DNA of 29,076 bases from JAKBCQ01 sp021807585 (GTDB taxonomy: Bacteria > Planctomycetota > Planctomycetia > Isosphaerales > Isosphaeraceae): NCBI GenBank assembly GCA_027325115.1, contig DAHWFG010000324.1, positions 1-29,076 of the forward strand, written 5' to 3'. The position numbers and the translations under genes were made by a program. Positions 16,744 to 24,689 of this stretch are shown here, in pieces (within the stretch, counting starts at the first letter, position 1; each line of letters starts with the position of its first letter). The notes beneath the pieces were generated by a model, which searched no databases, had not been told where the DNA came from, and saw nothing but the letters and a program-made list of their open reading frames with translations.

Positions 16744-16943
16744 GACGCTCGATCCTTCTCGTCTCGTGATCTCCATAATTCCGGCCGAAACGAACTCTAC
16801 ATTCAAGGCGCGCAGACCGCAAGCCGACGTCTCAATAATCCGAATCGCTTTATATCAATACGCCATTGTTTTTATTAATAATTGTCCGTCGGTTATGTGC
16901 GAATCGGGATATCTTTTTGATTCGGGGGCGAGCGGAATCGGCG

Positions 16944-18269
16944 TTATTCGGCGGCGAATCGAATCGCCTCGGCGGCCGCGGCGATCGTTTGATCGATCAG
17001 ATCGTCGTCGTGCGCCGCCGAGACGAACGCCGCCTCGAATTGACTGCACGGCCAATACACGCCGCGCGCCATGAGTTCCCAAAAAAAGCGGGCGAATCGG
17101 CGTGTATCACACGCTTTGGCGTCGTCGTAATCGCGGACGGGCCCGTCATGAAAAAAGAGCGTGATCATGCTGCCGACCCGCTGAACCGTATGCGGAACAC
17201 GTGCATCAACCGCGGCTTTAATCAACCCTTGTTCAAGGCGTTCGGTCAGTCGTTCCAGTCGTTCGTACGGGGGGTCGTCCTGAAGGATTTTGAGCGTCGC
17301 AAGCCCGGCGGCGACCGCGAGGGGATTACCCGAAAGCGTTCCCGCCTGGAAGATCGGCCCCGCGGGAGAAACCGCCCGCATCACGCTTGTAGGCCCCCCG
17401 TAAGCCGCCGCGGGGAGCCCGCCGCCGATGATCTTTCCCAACACCGTCAGATCGGGAACGACTCCGTAAAGGCTTTGCGCCCCCCCATAAGACAACCGAA
17501 ATCCCGTCATCACTTCATCAAAAACGAGTAAAGCTCCTTCTTTGCGTGTGATATCACGAAGGGATTCGAGATAACCGGGACGAGGCGGAACGAGCCCCAT
17601 ATTCCCCGCGACGGGCTCGACAAGGACCGCGGCGATCGCTCCAGGATTGGCTCGGAAGAGCGCGGCGACGGCGTCGGGATCGTTGAACGGACAAAGGAGC
17701 GTGTCGGCGGTCGCCCCCGAAGTTACGCCGGGGCTGTTCGGCGTGCCGAGCGTCGTCGCCGACGAACCCGCCTGCACCAAGAGAGCGTCGACATGGCCGT
17801 GATAACATCCCGCCATTTTGACGATCTTGGATCGACCCGTCACTCCACGCGCAAGCCGGACCGCGGACATCGCCGCCTCGGTTCCGGATGAAACCCAACG
17901 CGCCATCTCGATCGACGGAACCGCGTGCGAAACCGCCTCGGCGATCTCGGCCTCGCGCTCGGTCGGCGCGCCGAAGCTCGTCCCCAACGGAATCGCAGCC
18001 AGCAAAGCCCGCTCGACCGCGGGATGCGCATGCCCCAAAATCATCGGCCCCCACGAGCCGATATAATCAATATACTTGTGTTCGTCGATATCATAAAGGA
18101 ACGGCCCCGATCCGCGGGCGATGAACGGCGGCTCGCCGCCGACCGCTCCAAACGCCCGCGCCGGACTGTTCACTCCGCCCGGAATCGTTCGGCACGCGCG
18201 ATCGAACGCCGCCTTGCTGTTCGGAAGCGAAAAATCGGGCTTCGATCGAGCGGGAGTCGAAGAATTCAT
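16944..18269 (-). CDS. hemL: Glutamate-1-semialdehyde 2,1-aminomutase
   Basis: HemL converts glutamate-1-semialdehyde to 5-aminolevulinate with PLP, in the C5 route of tetrapyrrole synthesis. The 441-residue product shows FDRACRTIPGGVNSPARAF near 22-40, WVSSGTEAAMSAVRLAR near 125-141, CYHGHVDALLV, FDEVMTGFRL (250-259) and the PLP-lysine motif GKIIGGGLPAAAYGG with K279. Length is typical (about 430). The start is the ATG at 18269 with GAGAG upstream. The preceding TTG is in frame but adds only one residue. It is 94 bases downstream of hemB on the same strand, so the two probably share a transcript, matching consecutive steps of the pathway. hemA is not in the window. Confidence 0.96.
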   Translation of the reverse strand: MNSSTPARSKPDFSLPNSKAAFDRACRTIPGGVNSPARAFGAVGGEPPFIARGSGPFLYDIDEHKYIDYIGSWGPMILGHAHPAVERALLAAIPLGTSFGAPTEREAEIAEAVSHAVPSIEMARWVSSGTEAAMSAVRLARGVTGRSKIVKMAGCYHGHVDALLVQAGSSATTLGTPNSPGVTSGATADTLLCPFNDPDAVAALFRANPGAIAAVLVEPVAGNMGLVPPRPGYLESLRDITRKEGALLVFDEVMTGFRLSYGGAQSLYGVVPDLTVLGKIIGGGLPAAAYGGPTSVMRAVSPAGPIFQAGTLSGNPLAVAAGLATLKILQDDPPYERLERLTERLEQGLIKAAVDARVPHTVQRVGSMITLFFHDGPVRDYDDAKACDTRRFARFFWELMARGVYWPCSQFEAAFVSAAHDDDLIDQTIAAAAEAIRFAAE

Positions 18270-18363
18270 CAAATGCTCTCGGATTGAATGTTAATGATAA
18301 ATAAGAACGAGTACATCATGTTGTGATTACGGAAATACGAGAAGACGTTCGCATCGCGAGGGC

Positions 18364-19362
18364 TCATCTGAAAAGCCGAGCGGCGTCGAGCGCGTGATAC
18401 GTGATGATGATATCGGCGCCGGCGCGTTTGAAGCACGTCAGCGTTTCGAGGACGATTCGATCCTCGTCGATCCAGCCGTTCTTCGCCGCGGCTTTGATCA
18501 TCGCGTATTCGCCCGAAACATTATAAACCGCGACGGGTACGCGAAACCGATCTTTGACGCGGCGGACGACGTCGAGATACGCGAGCGCAGGCTTAACCAT
18601 AATCATATCGGCGCCTTCGGAAACGTCGATCTCGACCTCGCGCATCGCTTCATCACCGCCGGCGGGATCCATCTGGTAGCCGCGGCGATCGCCGAACGCC
18701 GGGGCGCTCCCCGCGGCGTCGCGAAACGGGCCGTAAAACGCGCTCGCAAACTTGGCCGCGTAAGATAATATCGGTATATAATGAAATTTCGCCTCGTCGA
18801 GGCCGCGGCGGATCGCCGCGACCATCCCGTCCATCATCCCCGACGGAGCGACGACGTCGGCGCCCGCCCGCGCATGGCTCGCAGCCTGTTCGGCTAGGAG
18901 CTTAAGCGTCGCGTCGTTGTCGACCTCGATCGACCCGCCGATCGACCTCAACGCCCCGCAATGACCGTGATTCGTATACTCACAAAAGCAAACATCTGTG
19001 ATCACAATAAGTTCATTTGTTTGATTTTTGATCTTCCGGACCGCGCTCTGAACGATCGCCTCGTCGTCACACGCCGATCGTCCCTCGGAGTCTTTGTGTT
19101 CGGGAATCCCGAACAGCAGAACCGCGGGTATTCCAGCCTCCACGGTCGCGGAGATCGGTTCGTCAAGACGGTCGAGCGAGTATTGAAACTGACCCGGCAT
19201 CGACGCGATCTCGCGTTTCAGATTCGTTCCGTGATGGACGAAGATCGGATACACCAGATCGCGAACGTTCGGCTCGTGCTCGCGGACAAGATCGCGGAGC
19301 CCGGAAAGCCTGCGGAGCCTGCGGAGTCGCTGAATCGGCGGTGTCGCGTCGCGCTCGATCAT
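18364..19362 (-). CDS. hemB: Delta-aminolevulinic acid dehydratase (porphobilinogen synthase)
   Basis: HemB condenses two 5-aminolevulinate molecules into porphobilinogen. The 332-residue protein carries the zinc-type cysteine cluster DVCFCEYTNHGHCG (C125, C127, C135), the first active-site lysine in SYAAKFASAFYGPFRDA (K204) and the Schiff-base lysine in MVKPALAYLD (K257), followed by VYNVSGEYAMIKAAA. Cysteines in place of aspartates mark the Zn-dependent class. Length is typical (about 325-335). The ATG has GGAAGAG 6 bases upstream. A TACAAT lies 59 bases upstream of the start as a -10 candidate. hemL follows on the same strand. Residues 12-19 contain an RLRRLRRL run from a short near-repeat. 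Confidence 0.97.
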   Translation of the reverse strand: MIERDATPPIQRLRRLRRLSGLRDLVREHEPNVRDLVYPIFVHHGTNLKREIASMPGQFQYSLDRLDEPISATVEAGIPAVLLFGIPEHKDSEGRSACDDEAIVQSAVRKIKNQTNELIVITDVCFCEYTNHGHCGALRSIGGSIEVDNDATLKLLAEQAASHARAGADVVAPSGMMDGMVAAIRRGLDEAKFHYIPILSYAAKFASAFYGPFRDAAGSAPAFGDRRGYQMDPAGGDEAMREVEIDVSEGADMIMVKPALAYLDVVRRVKDRFRVPVAVYNVSGEYAMIKAAAKNGWIDEDRIVLETLTCFKRAGADIIITYHALDAARLFR

Positions 19363-19420
19363 GAAGATCTCTTCCGTTCCTTCGTCTTGGATTCGCAGTT
19401 TACCTCGCGTCGTCCGCCTT

Positions 19421-19426
19421 ATTGTA
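19421..19426 (-). promoter_or_regulatory. Candidate -10 element TACAAT upstream of hemB
   Basis: TACAAT lies 59 bases upstream of the hemB start. A TTCGAC hexamer precedes it at a long 19-base spacing, so the -35 is doubtful. If used, it would drive hemB-hemL. Confidence 0.25.
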
Positions 19427-19523
19427 ACGACGATCGAAGGCGAGAGTCGAACGTCGTTCGACGAAAAGATCGGAACGCCGACGATAACGATACAATATTC
19501 AATAATCTAAATATGATTGATAT

Positions 19524-21044
19524 CTAGATCGCACCCGATTCCCCGGTCGCCGCTCGAGCGAGCCGATCGGCCGAATCGAGATCGGCCTCGTCAAGATCAC
19601 CCGGAATCGGCAGGCGAATCTCGAACGTCGCGCCCCGACCAGGCGTCGCGCGGACCTCGATCGATCCTCCGTGCGCGACCGCGATCCGCCGTGCGACCGC
19701 CAACCCCAACCCCACGCCGCTCTTGACCGCGACCGATCCCAACCTCGATCGATAGAACGGCTCGAACACGTGCGACAGATCATACTCTGAAATCCCGGGG
19801 CCCGAATCGACGAGCTTGACGATCGCGCTCCGCTCGTCGCGGTCGAGAATCAACCGAACGCGGTCGCCGGCGTTTGTATACTTAAACGCATTTTCAATCA
19901 GGTTATCAAGCAATTGATCGAAAAGCGGCGGGTGCGCCTCGACGACGACGGGTTCTTCAATTAAACATTCGAGCGTAAGATCGGCGGAGCGGGGATGCTT
20001 GATCCAGCGCACGACCGCCCCTTCAAGGCGAGTCTTCAGGTCGATCGGATCGAGCCCCGGCAGCCGCGCCTCGGCGTCGGCACGCGCCAGAAACAAAAGC
20101 GCCTCGATAATTTGACGCAATCGCGAAGCCTCGGCGTGTACCAGTTTGAGAACGCGTTGATATTCCTCGGGAGAACGTTCACGCCGCTCGGCGACTTCGA
20201 TTTGACCCAAAAGCGCCGTCAGCGGCGTGCGAAGCTGGTGCGAGGCGTCTCCCGTGAACCGGCGCTGCCGCTCGAACGCCTCCTGGAGCCGAGAAAGAAG
20301 CCCGTTAAACGCTCGACCAAGATCCTCGAGCTCGTCCTTCGAAGCCGGGCAGGGAAGGCGTTCGTCGAGATCGTCCGCGCGCATCGCGCGGGCTCGCTCG
20401 GCCATCCGCGATAACGGAGCGAGCGCACGCCGACCCAGCTTGCGCCCCATCAAAGCCGCCGCCACCCAGATCGCGATCGACAAGCCCCCCAATAATCGGC
20501 CCAACTCACGCAAGCTCGCGTCGAGCGGCCAGATCGGAACCGCGGCCGAGAGAATCAATTCCGAGAAAAACTTATCATTATGTTCATATTCTTGATCATT
20601 GTCTTCCTCGCGCCGTCGCGGTCGCCGCCCGGGAGGACCGATCCGTCGGCTTAATCGCCGCCAGGAACGACCGTTGACATCATGAACGCGACGCGGGTGA
20701 ACGCGATCGTCGAGCTCCGCCGCCCAGAGCGAATCAAGCCCCTTACCGTGCTGATTGGGTGACCGCTCGATGATTCGACCCGATCGATCGGCGGCGATCC
20801 ACCGCGGTTCGTCGAGCGAATCGCTTAAACCGAGCAATATTCGACGTTCGCGCGGATCCCATTCGACCGCGTGACGCTTCACCTCGGCCGCCGCCGCGAG
20901 CGTTTCGAGCGAAGCCGCAAGCCGGTCGTCGAGCCGACGAACCCCCGAAATCCAAGCCAATCCGATCAGCGAACACGAAAAACCCGCCAACACCACGGCC
21001 AGCGCCGTCAAGAAAAACGCCGATAATCGCCCCGAAAGACTCAT
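19524..21044 (-). CDS. Two-component sensor histidine kinase
   Basis: The 506-residue inner-membrane kinase has a first TM helix at about 7-34, an extracytoplasmic region to about 180 rich in Arg, His and acidic residues (RRPRRREEDNDQEYEHND near 140-157), and a second helix at about 184-200. Then come a HAMP linker (about 200-253), HisKA with the phospho-acceptor H269 in FTGDASHQLRTPL, and an HATPase domain with N-box LDNLIENAFKYTN (379-391), DSGPG (413-417) and GVGLGLA (443-449). It is the last gene of a same-strand set (PepSY-like protein, response regulator, kinase), 62 bases after the regulator. The ligand is unknown. The overall architecture resembles CusS/QseC-type kinases, and the charged sensor region together with the His-rich upstream protein would fit metal or envelope sensing. 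That last point is inference. Confidence 0.93.
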   Translation of the reverse strand: MSLSGRLSAFFLTALAVVLAGFSCSLIGLAWISGVRRLDDRLAASLETLAAAAEVKRHAVEWDPRERRILLGLSDSLDEPRWIAADRSGRIIERSPNQHGKGLDSLWAAELDDRVHPRRVHDVNGRSWRRLSRRIGPPGRRPRRREEDNDQEYEHNDKFFSELILSAAVPIWPLDASLRELGRLLGGLSIAIWVAAALMGRKLGRRALAPLSRMAERARAMRADDLDERLPCPASKDELEDLGRAFNGLLSRLQEAFERQRRFTGDASHQLRTPLTALLGQIEVAERRERSPEEYQRVLKLVHAEASRLRQIIEALLFLARADAEARLPGLDPIDLKTRLEGAVVRWIKHPRSADLTLECLIEEPVVVEAHPPLFDQLLDNLIENAFKYTNAGDRVRLILDRDERSAIVKLVDSGPGISEYDLSHVFEPFYRSRLGSVAVKSGVGLGLAVARRIAVAHGGSIEVRATPGRGATFEIRLPIPGDLDEADLDSADRLARAATGESGAI

Positions 21045-21106
21045 TCCTTGAGATTTCCTTTTTCTGGAGGAATTTGCTTCGTATTCGGAGCCTCAACCCA
21101 CACAGC

Positions 21107-21802
21107 TCACACCTCTTTGGCCAGATCGGCCGATTCTCCAAACACGTAACCGCGACCCCGAGCCGTATGAATCAGCCTGTGCCCGTGCGCCTCGAGCTTG
21201 CGACGCAACTCCATAATATGAACTTCCAACGTATTCGACAATCCGTCGTAAGATTCATTCCATACATGATCATAAATACGGGTTCGGGTGAGCACTTGCC
21301 CCGGATGACGGAGAAAGAAGAGCAATAAAGCGTGTTCTTTGGATGTGAGATCGAGCGGTTTGCCGCCGCGATCGGCGCGTTGCGTGGCGAGATCGACGCG
21401 GACTCCCGAGTGCGCGACGACCGTCGACCCCGAACGCTCGACACGACGGACGAGAGCGCGAATTCGCGCGAGTAATTCGTCGAACGAGAAAGGCTTGCCA
21501 AGATAATCGTCGGCGCCCGAATCGAGCCCGCGAACGCGATCAGAGACCGCGTCGCGCGCCGTCAGAAACAAGACGGGGGCGTCTCCCCCGGTCGCACGAT
21601 AACTCCGCAATACAGCGAGTCCGTCGGGCTCGGGAATCCACCAATCCAGCAAGACGACGTCCCATGCTCCCGATCGCAACGCGTCGAGAGCCGAATCGCC
21701 GTCGGATCGATGCTCGACAACATAACCCTCCTCGCGCAATCCGCGAGCGATGAAATCGGCGATCTTCTCCTCGTCCTCGACCAACAACACGCGAATGCCC
21801 AT
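21107..21802 (-). CDS. OmpR/PhoB-family response regulator
   Basis: The 231-residue product has a receiver domain (1-120) with acidic pocket E9-D10-E11, phospho-acceptor D53 in VVLLDWWIPEPDG, T81 and K103, then an OmpR-type winged helix (about 128-222) with LDLTSKEHALLLFFLRHPGQVLTR-type sequence and the terminal TARGRGYVF. It should bind DNA and regulate targets, likely including its own operon. The DWWIP segment replaces the more usual DxMLP. The start is placed at ATG 21802, just before the first beta strand, with a weak GCGAG upstream. An ATG 15 bases earlier has no visible ribosome site. It sits between the PepSY-like gene and the kinase gene. Confidence 0.93.
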   Translation of the reverse strand: MGIRVLLVEDEEKIADFIARGLREEGYVVEHRSDGDSALDALRSGAWDVVLLDWWIPEPDGLAVLRSYRATGGDAPVLFLTARDAVSDRVRGLDSGADDYLGKPFSFDELLARIRALVRRVERSGSTVVAHSGVRVDLATQRADRGGKPLDLTSKEHALLLFFLRHPGQVLTRTRIYDHVWNESYDGLSNTLEVHIMELRRKLEAHGHRLIHTARGRGYVFGESADLAKEV

Positions 21803-21839
21803 AAAACAGTCTCGCATAAGAATGTTTTGGTTATATGAA

Positions 21840-21881
21840 TCGTCGACCTCGAATCATCGAAGAATGAATCGAGACCGACGA
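21840..21881 (-). repeat. Imperfect inverted repeat between the PepSY-like gene and the regulator gene
   Basis: Two 15-base arms (21840-21854 and 21867-21881) match as an inverted repeat at 12 of 15 positions around a 12-base loop, in the 93-base gap between the first and second gene of the operon. No T-run follows. It could tune transcript levels between a secreted first gene and the downstream regulators, or be a binding site. Confidence 0.3.
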
Positions 21882-21895
21882 TCGCTGATCAGAGA

Positions 21896-22765
21896 TTAAT
21901 CGTCGTCGCGTTCACGACGCCGCTCGCTTCTCCTCCCCCTCGCTTCGTGCTCGTCGTCGTCGTGATCTTTCCCCTTCATATGACGACCTTCGTGGTACTT
22001 TCCTTGGAAATTATGCTCATTTTTCTCGTGCTTGCCCTCCTGACGATCGCCGTGATCCGGCTTCCCTCTTTCGGCGTGACCTCGGCCGTGCTCGCGCTCC
22101 GAATCCTCGTCTTCATCCCTCTCGTGCTTGCCCTCGTGACGCTCGCCGTGATCGGACTTCGCCTTCATTCCGTGCCCATGTTCATGTTCTTCATCTTCGT
22201 CTTCGTCCTTCTCGTGCTTCCCCTCGTGACGTTCCTTGTGCTCGGCTTTGGCCCGAATTTTATGTTCATGTTCCTCATCCTCGTTTTCTTCGTCGTCGCC
22301 GTCCTTTCGATCGCCCGCGAGTTTTCCGTGATGATCAACCTTGACCTCGAACGATTTTGGCGCGACGACGACCTCGTAGCTCGGCGCTTCGTCTCCCTTT
22401 TGGATCCTCTCAACCTTCGTCAGCCTGGCGCCGGGATATTTATGTTCGATGGATTTGCGGATATGTTCAGGCAAATCCTTAACGTCGATCTTCGACTCGA
22501 TTTCGAGGATTTTACCCTCGGGGTTGAGCGAAACCTCAAGCTCCTCACGCCCGCGCTTGAGCGCGACCTCGAAGACGGTCCCTTTATTTCCCGTCTCCTT
22601 CGACGCGCCGCGGATCTCGGCCTCGCGGAACCGTTTCTTGACGGCTTTGACGACGGGCTTGGGAAGCTCGCCGGGCGCGATCTTCTTCTCTTCCGCCGTC
22701 GCGGGGAGCGCGGCGAGAACGAACGCTGAACCGAGCACGACGGCTCGTAGCACTGAACGCTTCAT
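21896..22765 (-). CDS. Secreted PepSY-like protein with acidic/His-rich repeat tail
   Basis: The 289-residue product has a signal peptide (1-24, ending PATA). Residues about 34-146 hold two PepSY-like alpha-beta units: LPKPVVKAVKKRF then FEVALKRGREELEVSLNPEGKILE, and LPEHIRKSIEHKYPGARL then YEVVV and FEVKVDHHGKL. From about 155 to the end it is extremely charged, with roughly 30-residue units built on HxERHEGKHEKDEDEDEEHEH. PepSY-like proteins are often encoded beside two-component systems, as here, where regulator and kinase genes follow. The tail could chelate divalent metal, which is inferred from composition. The ATG at 22765 has GGAG 6 bases upstream, and the upstream in-frame TTG overlaps that site. 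A leader hairpin and a promoter candidate lie upstream. Confidence 0.87.
   Translation of the reverse strand: MKRSVLRAVVLGSAFVLAALPATAEEKKIAPGELPKPVVKAVKKRFREAEIRGASKETGNKGTVFEVALKRGREELEVSLNPEGKILEIESKIDVKDLPEHIRKSIEHKYPGARLTKVERIQKGDEAPSYEVVVAPKSFEVKVDHHGKLAGDRKDGDDEENEDEEHEHKIRAKAEHKERHEGKHEKDEDEDEEHEHGHGMKAKSDHGERHEGKHERDEDEDSEREHGRGHAERGKPDHGDRQEGKHEKNEHNFQGKYHEGRHMKGKDHDDDEHEARGRRSERRRERDDD
21980..22294 (-). repeat. Degenerate ~90-bp repeats encoding the His/Glu/Lys-rich tail
   Basis: Three recognisable units, at about residues 176-205, 206-237 and 238-262 of the PepSY-like protein, share HxxRxEGKHE followed by acidic residues. A partial unit precedes them. Unit length drifts from 30 to 32 residues and the last is truncated. 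Confidence 0.65.
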
Positions 22766-22792
22766 GGACCGCTCCAAAGTTGAGAGGATTGA

Positions 22793-22809
22793 CCGACCTT
22801 GCCGGTCGG
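22793..22809 (-). promoter_or_regulatory. Leader hairpin CCGACC-N5-GGTCGG upstream of the PepSY-like gene
   Basis: A perfect 6-bp GC-rich stem with a 5-base loop lies about 28 bases upstream of the start codon and just upstream of the GGAG site. It could stabilise the leader or act as an operator dyad. Confidence 0.3.
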
Positions 22810-22876
22810 GTCGAGACTTCCGATCGGGGCCGAAGGGGGGGATTCCATCGACCGTGCGACCACCCCGACACGGGTC

Positions 22877-22904
22877 ATCCTACTCGATTAACGTAAGGAA
22901 ACAA
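22877..22904 (-). promoter_or_regulatory. Promoter candidate TTGTTT-N16-TAGGAT for the two-component operon
   Basis: On the minus strand, TTGTTT (22899-22904) and TAGGAT (22877-22882) are 16 bases apart, each matching 4 of 6 consensus sigma-70 bases. It would give a leader of roughly 105 bases containing the hairpin. Confidence 0.25.
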
Positions 22905-23106
22905 TGAAGCGACGATAAGATCTCGCTTAGACTCGGAATCGATGCGATCGAGCGAATCGGCGATTCCCCCGGAGAGACAAGATTTCCCCATGAGCGGAAG
23001 GCGTCACGGGCGTCGGTTCGCGAATCGCGCGGTTGATCGCCGGATTGAAAACAATCGGAGAACGATTCGTTTCAATATCAATGAATCCGGTTTTGATAAG
23101 CATGTT

Positions 23107-24273
23107 TTAAATTTCAAGAACCTTGTGTCGTTTGTTACTCGGTTTTACATCGCCGGTTTCGACGAGTATCGAATCGCTCGTATCGACCCGGTCGGTTCGT
23201 TGGGCGTTGATCGCCGCTCGCGTGCGCGAAAGCGTCGCGGCGCCTCCCGCGACCAGGTGCTGAATCAGGTTGTAAAAGATGATCGGCAGCATTACCAGGG
23301 GATGATCGGCGAGCGCCATCGAAGCCAAAACGAGTCCGCCGCCGTTGTTATTCATCCCCAACCCGAACATCAAAGCCGTCCGCTGAGAGGGATCGACGCG
23401 GGCGATCCGCGCGATCACCAACCCCGCTCCGAAGGCGATGACGCACAGCAAAAACACGATCACAAAAATCACCGCCAAAAAGTCGTAATCGCGATCGGCG
23501 AACGCCCTGGGAAGCGATACCGCCGCGTTCGAATAACAAAGAACGAGCAGAACGATCGAATTCAAAAGCTTGATCGCCGGCTTGAGCGGATCGACCCGCC
23601 GAGCCCCAAGAATCAATCGGATCGCGATACCTAATAGTGATGGCATAAGCACATATATTATCAAAAAACCTCCCGTTCCGCCCGACGCGAGTTCGTGGAG
23701 ATCCTCCGAGTAATCGCCCTGAGCCAAAAAGCCTACTCCGTGCATCGCGAGCGGCGTGGTGATCGGGCTTAAGATCGTCGATCCCAGGACGAGGCCCAGA
23801 CTCAAGGCGAGGTCGCCGTTCTCGTTCTGGGTCCACGCGGTCGACGATCCCGCGATCGGCATCGACGCGACGAGCGCGAGCCCGACCAGGATGTTCTGCA
23901 CCTCATCCAAGTCGTGCCAAAACCGCATCACCTGCGAGACGACCGCGATGTAAGCGATCGGAATCAACAAATTCGCAAGCAACCCCGCGATCAGCGTGAC
24001 GGGGCGCTTGCCGAGCGAGCGTAAATGCTCGGTTTTCACGCCCAAGCCGGCGCTCAAGAGCAAGAACGAAAGCATCGCCGCGGGAAGGCCGATCTTCGTC
24101 GTCTCGCCCAGGAACGCGACTCGTCCGAGCGAGACGTCGCGTATCGCCAAACCCGCTCCAGGAAACAATCCCGCGATCGCGTACGACGTGAGCAACAACG
24201 GTAAAAAATACCTGTGTAAGAGATGCTGAATTTGAGAGAACATTGTTTGATCGCTTAATGCTTTTGTCATCAT
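23107..24273 (-). CDS. BASS-family (bile acid:sodium symporter-like) transporter, copy 1
   Basis: The 388-residue integral membrane protein has 9-10 hydrophobic helices starting at about residue 22. Family-like signatures are LVASMPIAGSSTAWTQNENGD (about 134-154), where the Asn-rich break lies in a crossing helix, LSPITTP (168-174) and LMFGLGMNNNGGGLVLA (301-317). Members move organic anions, often with sodium, across the inner membrane. The substrate here is unknown, and 'bile acid' is only a family name. The start is one of two adjacent ATGs at 24273/24270, after a GAGACG stretch. A longer upstream frame adds an unlikely tail. It follows a close paralogue on the same strand. The C-terminal 40 residues are polar and differ from the paralogue. 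Confidence 0.88.
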   Translation of the reverse strand: MMTKALSDQTMFSQIQHLLHRYFLPLLLTSYAIAGLFPGAGLAIRDVSLGRVAFLGETTKIGLPAAMLSFLLLSAGLGVKTEHLRSLGKRPVTLIAGLLANLLIPIAYIAVVSQVMRFWHDLDEVQNILVGLALVASMPIAGSSTAWTQNENGDLALSLGLVLGSTILSPITTPLAMHGVGFLAQGDYSEDLHELASGGTGGFLIIYVLMPSLLGIAIRLILGARRVDPLKPAIKLLNSIVLLVLCYSNAAVSLPRAFADRDYDFLAVIFVIVFLLCVIAFGAGLVIARIARVDPSQRTALMFGLGMNNNGGGLVLASMALADHPLVMLPIIFYNLIQHLVAGGAATLSRTRAAINAQRTDRVDTSDSILVETGDVKPSNKRHKVLEI

Positions 24274-24652
24274 ATCGTCTCGTCTAAGATCGTATCGTTC
24301 CGATAGCGAGGTCGACGGTCGACCCGCTCGGTCCGGCGCCGCGCCGTCCCCGGATCCATGCAAAGCATTCTACGCGCCGCGCGGCGAACTTGACGGCTCG
24401 ATACGCCGCCGCCGGGTCGCGCGGGACGCGATCTCTACGAGAGCAAACTCTTTATTCACACGGAACTTATAACGATCGCCGCGGGGCGATCACGCGTTCG
24501 ATCATGAACCCGAATTTATACGCCGATCCCGTTAAACCGATCGACTCGGCGAAGTACCGCCCGCTTAACGCGCGTGATTCGCGCGGCGAATCGCCCAAAC
24601 CCGCCGATCATCACGCCTCGACGACGGTCGATCGAACGAAACCCGCGGATCG
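24274..24652. other. Intergenic region between the two transporter paralogues
   Basis: This 379-base gap holds an operator-like palindrome near the downstream gene and one copy of a 42-bp tandem repeat that begins inside the upstream gene. No coding region is supported on either strand. Confidence 0.5.
24310..24324. promoter_or_regulatory. 15-bp palindrome GGTCGAC-G-GTCGACC (operator-like)
   Basis: Seven-base arms are perfectly symmetric around one central base, 37 bases upstream of the first-choice start of transporter copy 1. The position suits a repressor site. TCGA-rich words are common in this DNA, which lowers its weight. Confidence 0.3.
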
Positions 24653-24689
24653 TCAAGCCTCGACGACGGTCGATCGAACGAAACCCGCG
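24606..24689 (-). repeat. Two tandem 42-bp repeats spanning the stop codon of transporter copy 2
   Basis: Units 24606-24647 and 24648-24689 differ at two positions. The second unit (in plus coordinates) encodes the last 11 codons, AGFVRSTVVEA, and the stop of copy 2. The other unit repeats the same codons plus TGA beyond the stop. The duplication is a multiple of three and includes the stop, so it is silent for the protein. Confidence 0.85.

Larger units (their letters stand above)
22766..23106. other. Intergenic region upstream of the PepSY-regulator-kinase operon
   Basis: This 341-base gap follows the stop of a transporter gene and precedes the operon start, all on the minus strand. It contains a leader hairpin and a promoter candidate. 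A plus-strand open frame from 22942 runs antisense into the transporter and is not called. Confidence 0.45.

Noticed and set aside
21947..22729. Plus-strand frame that reads as a very hydrophobic, membrane-like protein
   Set aside because: It is the exact complement of the acidic/His-rich repeat tail. GAx codons read backwards give hydrophobic residues, so the membrane-like look is an artefact.
22942..23634. Plus-strand frame opposite transporter copy 1
   Set aside because: Antisense to a membrane protein with clear family motifs. The translation is Arg/Asp/Gln-rich with no domain.
23107..24363. Longer start for transporter copy 1 at 24363
   Set aside because: The added 30 residues are polar and unlike the paralogue, and the ATG pair at 24273/24270 fits the family start better.
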